The notes under the pieces are model-generated. The model saw nothing but the letters and a program-made list of their open reading frames with translations, ran no database searches and was not told the origin of the DNA. DNA of 64,000 nt. It comes from Trigonopsis variabilis (taxonomy: Eukaryota > Ascomycota > Trigonopsidomycetes > Trigonopsidales > Trigonopsidaceae). How positions within the stretch are numbered: the first letter of the stretch is position 1; every line of letters starts with the position of its first letter. Positions 1-10,652 of the stretch are shown in pieces. The position numbers and the translations under genes were made by a program. The stretch is taken from the NCBI GenBank assembly GCA_003707065.3, contig PPXM03000003.1:930001-994000 (forward strand). The letters are read 5' to 3'.

Positions 1-2
1 GA

Positions 3-353
3 TCGCCAGGATCAGGATCTTCTAGTGACCAAGAACGAGCGGGACCTAGCAGGGACTTCAAGTCGAGCTCAATGGTTATTCCCTCCGGAAAGGATGATTT
101 ATCGGTGAAAGGACAAGCTAAAGAGGCTACTAATGAGCTATCAGAGTCTCTAAAGGAATGTATGAGCAGAGAGCAAACTTTTGCATTTGGACGGAGCGCC
201 CAACTGGCAAAGCTGTCGCGTGTAAAATCATTCCCAAATACCTGGCGAATGACCGATGGGGAGGCCTCTCAGGCAAGTGGTGGGAGTGGGACGGAAGACA
301 ACCGAGGTTACGACTACATTAATGACAATGAGTACCATGCAGTTGGCTGGTAG
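3..353 (+). CDS. 3' end of an unrecognised gene (5' end outside window)
   Basis: The frame is open from the window edge to a TAG at 351-353 and encodes about 116 residues. It is rich in Ser, Gly, Glu and Asp, begins with a Ser/Gly-rich stretch and ends in HAVGW. I recognise no domain; it looks like the disordered tail of a larger protein. It runs towards POL1, so the two genes are convergent with about 340 bp between their stops. The true start and any upstream introns lie outside the window, and a splice near the end cannot be excluded. Confidence 0.5.
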   Translation, partial: SPGSGSSSDQERAGPSRDFKSSSMVIPSGKDDLSVKGQAKEATNELSESLKECMSREQTFAFGRSAQLAKLSRVKSFPNTWRMTDGEASQASGGSGTEDNRGYDYINDNEYHAVGW

Positions 354-689
354 TGATTTTGTTGATACAATATGGAATGGTGAAACTGGTTTTAGGATAA
401 CTCAACGTAGCGGAGCGTATCGGGAGAACGGGTTGATTGGGGTTGATGAATAACGCTGTTTATGTTGACAAGAATGCGGAAAGGATCGGAAATGGTGGGT
501 GTTACGCAACAGATCCAAGCCTCTGGTAGGCCCTCTTACCCCACAAGATGAGGGCCATAGATGTTCACCAGCTTTGGGGCTTCTTTGTGGGGTAAACCAG
601 CCGTGCGATCGGGCAAAAGACGGCAGAGTGGGGTAAGAACATCGGTCGAACTTAGATAAGGACTCTATACTAATGTACATGTGCCACGG
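354..689. other. Intergenic, convergent 3' ends
   Basis: This 336-bp stretch lies between the stop of the left partial gene and the stop of POL1. Short frames on both strands have no family resemblance. It most likely holds the two 3' UTRs and poly(A) signals. Confidence 0.5.
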
Positions 690-3600
690 CTAAGCCGGGA
701 GCATAAAGCTAAAGATCGAATACATATCGACGTAGCGGCGGCCACAACTGTCCAGATACTTGGATACGACCTGTCGACAAATGTCAAATCGCTGACGGTT
801 CTGCTCCGCCAAAGCGTCAAGTAGAGTGTTGTCAACTTTGTCGCCCTTTGCGTTCGCCCGAGCTCGGTCGACGTCAAAAAGAGAATCGTAGTAGAGAAGT
901 TGAGTATACAGTTGTCGATCGGAGTACTCGTATCTCATTCTTCCTCGACAGCCGGTCCCGAGTCCCGAAGGTCCCAGGCATCTCCGTCCAAAAACGCTGA
1001 TTTGTCTAGTTCGGCACCCGCAGGCTTGATCGTCACAAACCAACCAGGCAGTGTAATACCGGGAAATGTGCTGCCTCAGCTGATATTGTAGCTGCGCCGC
1101 GATGGTTGTGGCTGGTATGGCGCCATTGCAACCGGGACAAGTAAGTCCATCTGCCGAGCAGAGAGGAAGATTCTGACCGAGTCCTTCCCAGAAAAAAGAA
1201 GAGTGGCAATTCAGACATTCGATGTTGAGCTTGGCGCAGTTACGGAACCGGTCAGCATCGCTAATGGTAGACTCCAGAGGTTGCAGTGTAACACCTTCCC
1301 CAGATTGATCGTCGTCGTACGAAGCGGTTTGATAGCGTTTTATATCGAGGCCGAGGCATTGAGCCAGTCTCGACACATCAGTGCCTTCTATAGGAGCGCA
1401 GAGACGTTCGATTGGAGGCAGGAGTTGTTTGACAAGATACCATTCATAATCTGGAGTCAACCTGTCCGGATTCTTCTTGAAATCCGCGGGTGCATAAGAC
1501 CGTTCTGCTGCATTTGATTCCGGACCTTGAGCCACGACGTACGATATCACGTCACCAGCTTTGACTGTGCCTCCTTCCTTTCGTTTGCGCAGAGCAACTT
1601 GAACCTGGGGCATGGACTTTCCATTAGGATAAGACGCTGGATCTTTACCAAGCTTGGTGTAGATTATCAATTTCGAGTAAGGGATTTTACCTGACCTCAG
1701 ATCGAGAGCCAGATCTTCCAAGTACTGATGAATGCGGCCAATGACCTGCTCAGAGTCGTCACCAGAAAGAATCTGCCGCAAAATATAATTAGATGCATCT
1801 TTAGACAACTGACAGTATTCGCGACGTTTCATATCAAGACCTTTAACATCCATGACTGGTTCCAACTTGCCATCAACTTCAGTCAGAGCCAGTGCTGCAT
1901 ACTTTTTCTTGGCGTGTAGTAGGAGCCGTTGGAAAACATGATCAATATCAATCTCCAGCTTATGATAACGCTCATTGACTTTCTTCTTGAACTCTGTTCC
2001 CACCGAAAGCGCATCCGAATATGTGGTTGTGTTTGTATTAATCATAACCGAGTCGGTATCGCCGTAGATAACTCGTAAAGATAATGACTCAGCCAAAGCT
2101 TTCGTGTCAGTCAAGATTTCTCGACCTTTAAATGTAATCAACATGGCCAAAGGCCGAGCATAGAATCGAGATCGGGTAAATCCAAGACAACCGTACATCG
2201 AGTTTGCAGTTAGTTTCAGGGCTTGTTGCTTGATATCCCACTGTGCTTTCTCTGTCGATGTGACATTCGCTGACTTTAATAATTTCTTAACTTCTCGTCT
2301 CCGGTCGACCAAGCTGGCCAACAGTCGGGGAAGGATCCCTTGGCTAGCGACCCGGTCAGGCAGCGAAGGCACTGTGGTGGATTTCTCTTGCTCCTCCACA
2401 GTAGCACATCTAGGTCGATCAACAGTAGTAAAGCAAATATTGAACTCCTGGATAATGCTGGGGTACAACGAGTTGAAGTCCATGACTAGGATGTAATTCT
2501 CATATAGACCTTTCTCAGGCTCAAACACCAATCCTCCCTTGTATTTATCTTTCTTTTTGCTGCCTGATTCCGCCACTAGTTCATCGTTTTCGTCCAGGAT
2601 AACTTCCTGAGGCTGACGGCCGCGACCAAACGATGGAGCTTTGTCGGGAACTATATATCCATTCCGGGTAAATTCGTGCAGGAGAATATACTCGTTCCGT
2701 TCAGACCGAGTTCCACTTAGCGTCCTAGCCCAGCTATTACCAGCAATATTGGTAAGCTGCTTAGTTAATGGCAACATCTGGACCCGAAGCGCCAGAGCAG
2801 CAACAAGGTAGCTGTCGAGCTCGCAATGATTGATGTACTTCATGTATCCCTCAGCCGAATCAGCCAGATTTGTCTTTGCCAAGTCTTCTTCCATATCATA
2901 ACGCCTAGTTCCATTCAATACCACGCTACACATCTCAGTCAAGGTCCATGATTGGCACTTGGTCATCAACGATCTTCCAAGATCGTTAGATAAATCACAC
3001 AGCAAGCGCCCAGAAGCAATCTGGCGTTCAGCAAAAAAGCTTCCATTGTTTGTTCCGAAGTTTTTAGGCCACTCATGTCGTTTCAGCCGTCCCATCCGGT
3101 TCCACTGGCCAATTTTCCTGGTATGCAGACGATGCAGAAGATTACTGAAGCCGATATTCTGTAGTTCGTGACCCACAATGAAATCTGGATCGTATTTCAC
3201 CATTAAAGCCAAAAAGTTGTTGAGCAGAGATTCCTCCGTCTTATGCGTTCTCACTTGTCCATCCGACCTACTGGCCAATTTCTCAAAGCCAGCGGGGAAG
3301 ATCTTATTTACCGGCCTAATCAAGGTGAAAGAGGTTGAATCAAGGTCTTCGGGATCCTTTGTACTATCAAGGGCGAGATCTTTGAAAACACGTCCGGTGA
3401 TACTAACAATCTCCTTAGAATTGGCCTTGTGGTTCATAGTGGTTCGCACAACTAAGCTCATCAGATTGAAAGGTGGAGTGGCCGTTTCAGATAAAGGTGC
3501 GATATCTCTTGGAGAATGAACGGAAACCTCCACTTTACACCAGGAAGCATTAACACATTCATGGAAGTCGGGCTGACTTAATCGAAGCCAACAAGGACCC

Positions 3601-5105
3601 ATGATATCTTGACTCAAAACAAATTCTTCAAACATGTTGGTATTCGTTCCAAAAACATGGCTAAAGGTCTCTCCCTCGATCCCGGAAGGCAAGATAGTAT
3701 CACTATATGGATATTGAAAATTCATATACTCGGCCTCGCTAGGGATTCCAGGAAGTTCAAAAGCATATTTCTTGCTGAGAGCTTTAACCCGGAACTCACT
3801 GATCTTGTAGGAACGCGCTAGTTGCGAAAGTTCTTGGTAAACGTCTTCCATGGTCACTTCCTGATCTGTTTCTCTTTGTCTTATCTTCCTAAATTTTCTC
3901 GGCAAGACGTAAATATTTCTTTGCATTCCGCTGATTTGGGCAAAAGTACTGACATATGCATCTTGAGCGCGTAATTTGGCTTTCCCAAATAAAATCAACT
4001 TGCCATTAACTTCCGTATAATCTGTCCAAAACATGTCAAAGGAGCCATCTTCCTGACACACGTGTTCAGCACTTAACTTGCCGGCAGGTACAACAGTTCC
4101 ACTGTCCGGGTCATTCTTACCGCTCTGTTGAATTTTTTCATGCAATGATACCCAAGAGCTATCGTCTTCTTTTACCTTGGCTCGTTTTATAGGTACTGAG
4201 TCGTCAACCTCCTTCTTTACTGTCCGACGGGCACTAATATTCACGGCTTTCGCTTGGTTCGCTCCTGCTGCTGTAACAGGCATAGCATCTAGTATATCGT
4301 CGTCAGCTTCAATTGCGTGTTTAGCTTGTATTTCAGCCTCAGAGTCAATTTCCTGTTTGATTTCAGTAATATCTGCCTCCATATCACCGTCGAGAGTAAA
4401 ATCGAAATGAGGGTCTTCTTCGTGCTTGCGCTTCTCTCCGCTAGGCACATACTCAGGCGAGGAAGGTACATTCGCCGAGTCTAGGTTTTCAAAAAAGATA
4501 TCGTTCGAGGAGGCCATTTTCCTCTTCGGCTTATGGGGCCGAGTAAAGAATGAAGGCTTGTCCTTTTGCTTCGCCTTGACTGACCTAACTGATATATCTA
4601 AATTCTGAAGAACATCATCCATAAAGTCTTTGTCCTCCTCCTTAGATGGGACCTTATATGTTAAAATCACGCTATTTCTATGGTATACTTACTGGTACAG
4701 GTCGGGCACGATTCTCTGCTGCCCGTTTAGCCATGAACTGATCAATAGAGACAGTGTTTTTTTCGTTCTTTTCCTCCTTATTCTTCTTATCCTTCTTCCC
4801 AGTTCCTGTCGTTAGCCAATACTTCTTCGAATCTTACGCCGAGTTTGTTCATATCCTTCATCACTATATTCTTGCCCTTCATGATCCCATTCGTACGCGC
4901 CATTATCCATATAGCCTTCTCCATTGTCATCAACCACAAAGCTATCGTCAAGAATCCGCTTCTGAGAAATCTTGCGGAACTTGGCCTCGTCTACTTCATC
5001 ATAGATATCACCGTTTTCGCCGACATCATAAGTTTGCAATCGGGTTTTGCCAGATTTCCGAAGAGCCCTTAGCTCGCTCAGACGGCTTTTATTATCTCTA
5101 GCCAT
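690..5105 (-). CDS. POL1: DNA polymerase alpha catalytic subunit
   Basis: This is the family B polymerase of the primase complex, which extends RNA primers at origins and on Okazaki fragments. Exons in transcript order are 5105-4838, 4805-4693 and 4652-690, with introns of 32 and 40 nt, giving 1447 residues (human POLA1 has 1462). The N-terminus has the alpha-specific acidic segment FVVDDNGEGY. Polymerase motif A, DFNSLYPSII, is near residue 852, motif B, KLTANSMYG, near 939 and motif C, YGDTDS, near 989. The C-terminal quarter keeps the cysteine pairs of the two zinc modules (CLNC/CPGC, and CDDQACGC followed by further cysteines). The ATG at 5105 is chosen because it starts MARDNKSRLSEL, matching the family's basic N-terminus; the frame further upstream has no ATG. 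Two MluI-box motifs lie 47-75 bp upstream. Confidence 0.97.
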
Positions 5106-5618
5106 TGCGCTGCCTTGCGCGTTGTCCTTACTAGTCAATGATGAACGGGCAACGCGTCGGAGCGTTTAATTAAAACGCGTTGTCTTTAAAACAGGGTAAC
5201 CGGACCCGTTGTTCGGGTCCGTAACGGAATCTGCCTACGAACGACCGTCGTTTCCCTGACTTTTCACAGATCTACCTGAGTATTCTCTTTCTAGAATGAA
5301 TCTACTGGAATACCCCTTCTTTATGAGGCAGTAGAAGGAGTATTCGACGCTTGTAAGCTTGAAAAGAGTATTTTAACTGGCCTAGTGACGCTTCTCCAGG
5401 GAGACCTCTCAGGAATTATCATGTAGAGCTACCATGCCTTTAAGTTCTTCTAGACTACGACTAGTGGGCGAATACACGCCAGTCGCGTATAAGAGATCCC
5501 ATTATCGTACCGAGACGCTAATCGAGGTAACGCTTGATGTAGCATTCGAGTTATCACCACGTGCAGCTTTTAGACCTCCTCCAACCGTTACAGCGGGCAA
5601 CCCTTGCCACTGAACCCG
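5106..5618. other. Divergent promoter region POL1 / ATG15
   Basis: These 513 bp hold the MCB pair and a small perfect inverted repeat at 5201-5221, with arms CGGACCCG and CGGGTCCG around a 5-nt spacer. The CGG/CCG ends are the kind of triplets bound by Zn2Cys6 regulators, but no specific factor can be named. I see no coding potential. Confidence 0.5.
5152..5180. promoter_or_regulatory. Pair of MluI cell-cycle boxes (ACGCGT) before POL1
   Basis: ACGCGT occurs at 5152-5157 and again at 5175-5180, 47 and 70 bp from the POL1 start codon. In yeasts this hexamer (MCB) binds MBF and drives G1/S transcription of replication genes, including POL1. The motif is palindromic and seen directly; its function here is inferred from the family of the neighbouring gene. 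The same region also faces ATG15. Confidence 0.55.
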
Positions 5619-7160
5619 ATGAAATGGATCCTTGCGGCCCTCTTATCAACTTCTCTTGCTGCTCAGGTCCAAATCCCATTCGAACCGCCTCTTGATGTCA
5701 TCCCTCGCCCTCCTGCCAAGTTACATTTTTCTTTGAAGCATATTTTTGTTCATGCTGCTGACCGAGTTGGCATCGCCCACGAACGACTAGACGTGGATGC
5801 AAGTAACATCTATGAAATTGAAGGAGCCGATGTCATACCCAAGCTTTCCTTGAGCCCGACAACTCAAAAAGTTAAGCGGCTTGCTAATCGCGATGTTGAT
5901 TTTGTCCAGTCCTATCTTCGATATGCCAGTCGCCCTGGAGCTTTGCCTGTCAGTTTAGAATATGCTGAAGATGATGTGTCGGTTCCAAACATGTCTGATC
6001 GTGACACGCTTCTGGCACTGGCTACAATGTCATCGAATGCTTATGTCGATATTCCTGAAACTGGTGATTGGCGAGATGTCAATGGACCATGGGCGCCGGC
6101 TCAGCCAATTGGGTGGAAAGCAGATGGTATTCGAGGACATGTTTTTGCGGATACTGGATATGAGAATGTTATTATTGCTATCAAAGGGACTAGCGCGGCA
6201 ATCTTCGATTCTGGTGGAGATACAGCTCCGAATGATAAGTTCAACGACAATTTACTCTTTTCTTGTTGCTGCGCCAGAATTTCTTATTTATGGAATACGG
6301 TCTGTGATTGCTTCACAGGATCTTATACTTGCAACCAGACCTGCCTAGAACAGAGTGTGTTTGAAGAAGACCGTTATTACAGGGCTACTATTGACATTTA
6401 TCGTAATGTCTCTGATATATATCCCAATGCAAACATTTGGGTTACCGGTCACTCTTTGGGAGGGAGTCTGGCTAGCATGCTAGGAAGGACTTTTGGTCTT
6501 CCTGCCGTTGCTTTTGAAGCTCCTGGTGAGTTACTACCTTCTACGAGACTGCATCTCCCTCTTCCTCCTGCCATTGCTGACGAGGAAAGCGCCATTTGGC
6601 ATATCGGTCACACTGCTGATCCTATCTTTATGGGTACATGCACAGGCCGGGGCTCTTCTTGTTGGGCAGGCGGCTACGCAATGGAAACTAAATGTCATTC
6701 TGGAATGCAATGTATCTATGATGTTGTCACTGACTTTGGCTGGCATGTGAGTCTGGCAAATCATCGGATCCATGTTGTTATTGACCAGGTCATTATGGCT
6801 TACAATGATACTCCTCTTTGCTTGCCTGCTCCTCCCTGCTACGACTGTGAGCTATGGGAATTCGTTGATGATGACAAATACGTCACAGTTACCACCACGA
6901 CAATGTCGACCACAATCAAGCATGAATCTTCTAGTGCCCTTATTACCGTTACTACAGTTCCCGTTGTATCTCCAACGACTTATTTAACGACAAGTTCCGC
7001 AGCAACTGCCACCGCGACCGCAGTGCCTTCAGATCCACCAAAAAAGAAATGTCTTCATCGAAACTGGTTCGGTTGGTGTACAAAGTATGGGTATGATGGG
7101 GGTGATGGCGATGGTGAGACGACGATGATGGATGATGGAGAAAACAGCATCCATCGGTAA
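5619..7160 (+). CDS. ATG15: Autophagic body lipase Atg15
   Basis: This is a vacuolar phospholipase that lyses autophagic bodies after their delivery to the vacuole. It is a single exon of 513 residues. The N-terminus MKWILAALLSTSLAAQ is a signal-anchor, as expected for a type II protein sorted through the MVB pathway. The lipase nucleophile elbow GHSLGG is at residues 277-282 (Ser279), followed by the family block GRTFGLPAVAFEAPGE and, further on, YAMETKCH. The tail after about residue 430 is Thr/Ser-rich and probably glycosylated. The frame opens 15 nt earlier at a TTG, but the first ATG is at 5619 and starts the hydrophobic anchor. Confidence 0.96.
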   Translation: MKWILAALLSTSLAAQVQIPFEPPLDVIPRPPAKLHFSLKHIFVHAADRVGIAHERLDVDASNIYEIEGADVIPKLSLSPTTQKVKRLANRDVDFVQSYLRYASRPGALPVSLEYAEDDVSVPNMSDRDTLLALATMSSNAYVDIPETGDWRDVNGPWAPAQPIGWKADGIRGHVFADTGYENVIIAIKGTSAAIFDSGGDTAPNDKFNDNLLFSCCCARISYLWNTVCDCFTGSYTCNQTCLEQSVFEEDRYYRATIDIYRNVSDIYPNANIWVTGHSLGGSLASMLGRTFGLPAVAFEAPGELLPSTRLHLPLPPAIADEESAIWHIGHTADPIFMGTCTGRGSSCWAGGYAMETKCHSGMQCIYDVVTDFGWHVSLANHRIHVVIDQVIMAYNDTPLCLPAPPCYDCELWEFVDDDKYVTVTTTTMSTTIKHESSSALITVTTVPVVSPTTYLTTSSAATATATAVPSDPPKKKCLHRNWFGWCTKYGYDGGDGDGETTMMDDGENSIHR

Positions 7161-7302
7161 CAACTATGATGATTGATATGATAAAGGGATTGATGCATTA
7201 TGCATTGCTGGTGTCCGCTATAAGGTTGAATTTGTTTGATATTTCATTGCCGTTCTGGCCCATGGTTTTATTCCGCTATGTAACAGCATCCCCATTCCCA
7301 AC

Positions 7303-8940
7303 TCATTCTTTCTTTTCCTCCTTCCTATGAACAGGGTCCACAAATCCCTTCCCAAGGAGAAAGTTGACGTACTTCCTGAGACGAGGACCTGGTAGGGCTC
7401 TTGGGTGAATATCAAAGATGGTCAAGATAATGGAAAGACACGTAGCGCCGAGGATAAGGTCGCCATTTGGAATAGGTTTGACCACTCCATTTTTCACAAG
7501 ATGGTCCCATCTAGATTTTATTGCTAATCTCAATGCATAGGCATACCTAGCTCTACTACTGGGAATAATAAATGCCCAGCATCCGGCGAGAAATCCTATA
7601 AGACTGTATCTAAACTGCGGGATAGCACGACTCGAAATAAACTCTTGAGAGATATCGATGCCTCCCCATAAAGTGGCCAAATAGAGGGTAAAGAAAACAA
7701 TTGTTCGTATAGCACGGTTACTGAGAGTAGCGAGCTCTTTGAAGGAGGCACCACTCCTGAATTTCAAGATACCTGCCACTAAGTACACAAGTCCTATTAT
7801 CTTTCCACTCTTCGCAAACATATTTACGATATAGTCCGCCAAATTTTGAAAGTTAGAACAGACGCGAGGATGAAGGATAGCGGAAGGAAGATATCGGATA
7901 GCAGGATGGGCCATATCTATAATTGGCTTAATATTAGACAATGATTCCGGAAAGTCTGGTTCATCTTTTGAAACTATTGGCGATATAAATTTAATAGGCC
8001 TAATCTTTGCAATCTCAGAAATGGCACTGACGATATCTTCCTTAGAGGGCCAAGGTGCTTTTTGTGGATATCCGGGAGGTCTTTCCTCGATGTATCCCTT
8101 GGATGAGGCGAATAAAAGACTTTTAAAAGGCTTTGGACAACATTCGGGCTCATTGATAAAGCTATTGAATAGCTCAGCCGTAGAGAAGGGTAATATGAGC
8201 CACGATCCTACCCATGAAGGAATAAAAAATAAGTAGCCATCATCATCAAGACAGTTCCACGTGAGTTCGCCTGCTTTGACTAGTAAGGCAGTGGCAATAG
8301 CAGAACGAACGTAGTTATCGGGAACCAGGGAAAAACTAGCAAGGCCAGCCAAAGCACCAGCTACTGACGGAGGTAAAGCAGTAGACGAAAGAACTGAACA
8401 AGTTCTTGGGTGACGCTTCCGGAAGCGACGGCCGTCGATCGATATAAGATAATCCCTGAGATTCGCAAGGAAACGATAGACCAGCCGATTGACTATAATT
8501 AGCGTGGCTACTGACAGAGAGTATCTCGAATTCCTGTTTCCATAAATGGTCAGCCTGACGCGGTTAGTTCATGCATTCCCGAAATGATACAAACTTTTTC
8601 TTTTTGGCTAACGAAATGACCACGTCAGCAATAGCCAGAGCTATATATGTTTTGGTTGCGTATCTCAATCCAGAGCGAATTGATCTTCAATAGTTAGCCA
8701 AGGAATCATAATCATACCCTACTCAGCTGTGTGGTCATCGAACTCTCTCCGACTGGCCACATGAATCGGTTCACCAGAGAGTTTGGACGATATCACTCTC
8801 TCGAGCTTTATGAATTCTCGGTATGACAATATATACTTGAGTAACCAAGGGTCCAAAGTGGTCTCAGCTATCTGCTCAGGAGACATGACTGTGGGGTAAA
8901 GGATGGCAGGCTGTCCACCGTTACGGCGATGAAAGGTCAT
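7303..8940 (-). CDS. TMEM135-like multi-pass membrane protein
   Basis: Exons are 8940-8723, 8684-8595 and 8554-7303, with introns of 38 and 40 nt, giving 519 residues. The start region (PAILYP..MSPEQIAETTLDPWLLKYI) and the short segment SIRSGLRYATKTYIALA match fungal TMEM135-like proteins. The last exon has several hydrophobic stretches, including ALAGLASFSLV, FFIPSWVGSWLILPF and TIVFFTLYLATLWGG. Animal TMEM135 is linked to peroxisomes, mitochondria and lipid balance; the fungal proteins are poorly characterised, so the exact location and job here are unknown. The exon frames agree across both junctions. It is convergent with ATG15 (142 bp between stops). Confidence 0.8.
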
Positions 8941-9312
8941 CGCGCGTCACATGTTAACTATAGAATACAAGACGAGAGGAAGACAGATTACTTCAAATAA
9001 TTCACTAGTGAATTTTTTTCAAGTCACTTGTACTCTCCGTATGAAATATTATCTCTGGTCTACCCATAGGCAAAGAAGTAGTTTTGCTCACTCAAATTTG
9101 CTTATTTCAATCCACTATGATACGTAACGATATGTTATTGACGTGGAATTTATTTGAAAGAGTTATATCTGTCTCTTCCTTTTGTTTTTTAAGAACACAC
9201 TAATCTAGAGTGCGGTTACTGAGGCTATTACTAATTGCAACATCCTTTGTAACCACGCTATCTGGGAATAAGTAATCCACTAACATCTACTGGTCCGATC
9301 TTTACTCTTAGC
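8941..9312. other. Divergent promoter region, TMEM135-like / ISA2
   Basis: This AT-rich 372-bp spacer separates two divergent start codons. I see no ORF with family resemblance, no repeat and no clear regulatory motif. Confidence 0.4.
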
Positions 9313-10041
9313 ATGATTCCTGTCCGCTCAAGCTTACGGACTTTTAATCGACGAATTTGTGCTCTCTGCGCGAAGTCATATCTTGGTCCGAGAGACGCCA
9401 CCCGTTTTGCACTTGTTGGACGTCTGAATCATCGACAGCGATACTATGGCACTCAAACGGCAACAGAACCTTTGTCTAATCCGATTCCTTTTGATAATTC
9501 CATATCTACGATCTCTGGCTTGAAGATCCGAAACCCAAAGAGAGACGATCAAGGGAATTTGATGCAAGTGGATATATCGGACAATGCGGTCAAGGTTGGT
9601 CTTTGGATGTCTGTGAACAGCATTCTAACGCGTTAGAAATTAAAATCAATAGAGAATGGTGGAGATGAAAAAACTATTCTAAAGGTTACGGTTGAAAGTG
9701 GCGGATGTCATGGCTTCCAATATCTGCTTTCATTGGTCACTCCAGATAAAGTTACTTCAGATGACATGTACGTACAACGGAGTATATTATTTCATATACT
9801 AATCTTTTAGAGTTTTTCAGAAGAGTGGCGTTTTGGTTGCAATGGACCCATTCTCTCTAGAGTTATTACAAGGATCCACAATCGATTATGTCACTGAATT
9901 AATAGGAAGCCAATTCAAGGTGGTCGATAACCCTAGAGCAACATCGAGTTGCGGGTACGTTATGCACGGTTATTTCTCCCCTAACAATCTAGTTGTGGAA
10001 CATCGTTCGACATCGATTTGTCAAAGGCGGTGAAAAGATAG
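9313..10041 (+). CDS. ISA2: Mitochondrial iron-sulfur assembly protein Isa2 (A-type carrier)
   Basis: Isa2 acts with Isa1 and Iba57 in the mitochondrial matrix to make 4Fe-4S clusters for aconitase-type and radical-SAM enzymes. Exons are 9313-9594, 9637-9767, 9811-9954 and 9993-10041, with introns of 42, 43 and 38 nt, giving 201 residues. The first 75 residues are rich in Arg and Ser and poor in acid, as in a matrix targeting peptide. The HesB fold follows with all three cluster ligands: the Cys in VESGGCHGFQY and the C-G-C pair in ATSSCGCGTSFD. The segment GVLVAMDPFSLELLQGSTIDY is typical of Isa2. The last intron splits the CGC motif, which confirms the splice. The protein ends in KAVKR. Confidence 0.93.
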
Positions 10042-10652
10042 TTAATAATAGCCTATGTATATATTGGAAATCAATGGAGTTATCATATTATCGTCAGATA
10101 TCGTCCGTCTTTCCGTTATGTTTGAACTACTTTTTAACTATGGCTGGCCAGATGTTCAGACAGGTCGCTGTATGCCGTTTTCAGGGAGCCTTTCTGGTCT
10201 GAATCATTCTGCAGGTACTAGAAGATTCTTAGCAATCGAAACAGCTACCCGTCATACACAATAAGTGGTTTCAATATAGTTTCTTGCAATGTCGGCTCAA
10301 ATGAGCATCGCGAACATTATGCACAGCTTGTCTCCTTGAGATCAAAACGTTCTCTAATGCTAATTATATAATTATTCACACGGTAAAGAATATACTACCA
10401 TTCTACAATGATCAAGGCTTCTACAGGATAAGAGCATGCCAAAAAGGCGAGCAGAAAGGGAGGCAAGATCTGTTTCAGATAGCTATTAGTCCAGAGGTTA
10501 TCTTTATCCCAAAATCTAGTTAGCCGTAGAAGAAGATAACTCACCACATCTACATGGTGCTCTTTGAACGTGGATGTAGATCTCGGTCAGTGACTCCGTC
10601 GGTCAAGTGACTACTTTAGCCACTCTCCCAAGCGTTACATGGCCACTCGACA
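10042..10652. other. Intergenic, ISA2 3' side and promoter of the VPS9 gene
   Basis: This 611-bp spacer has only short frames without family resemblance. No strong repeat or RNA gene is visible. Confidence 0.4.
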
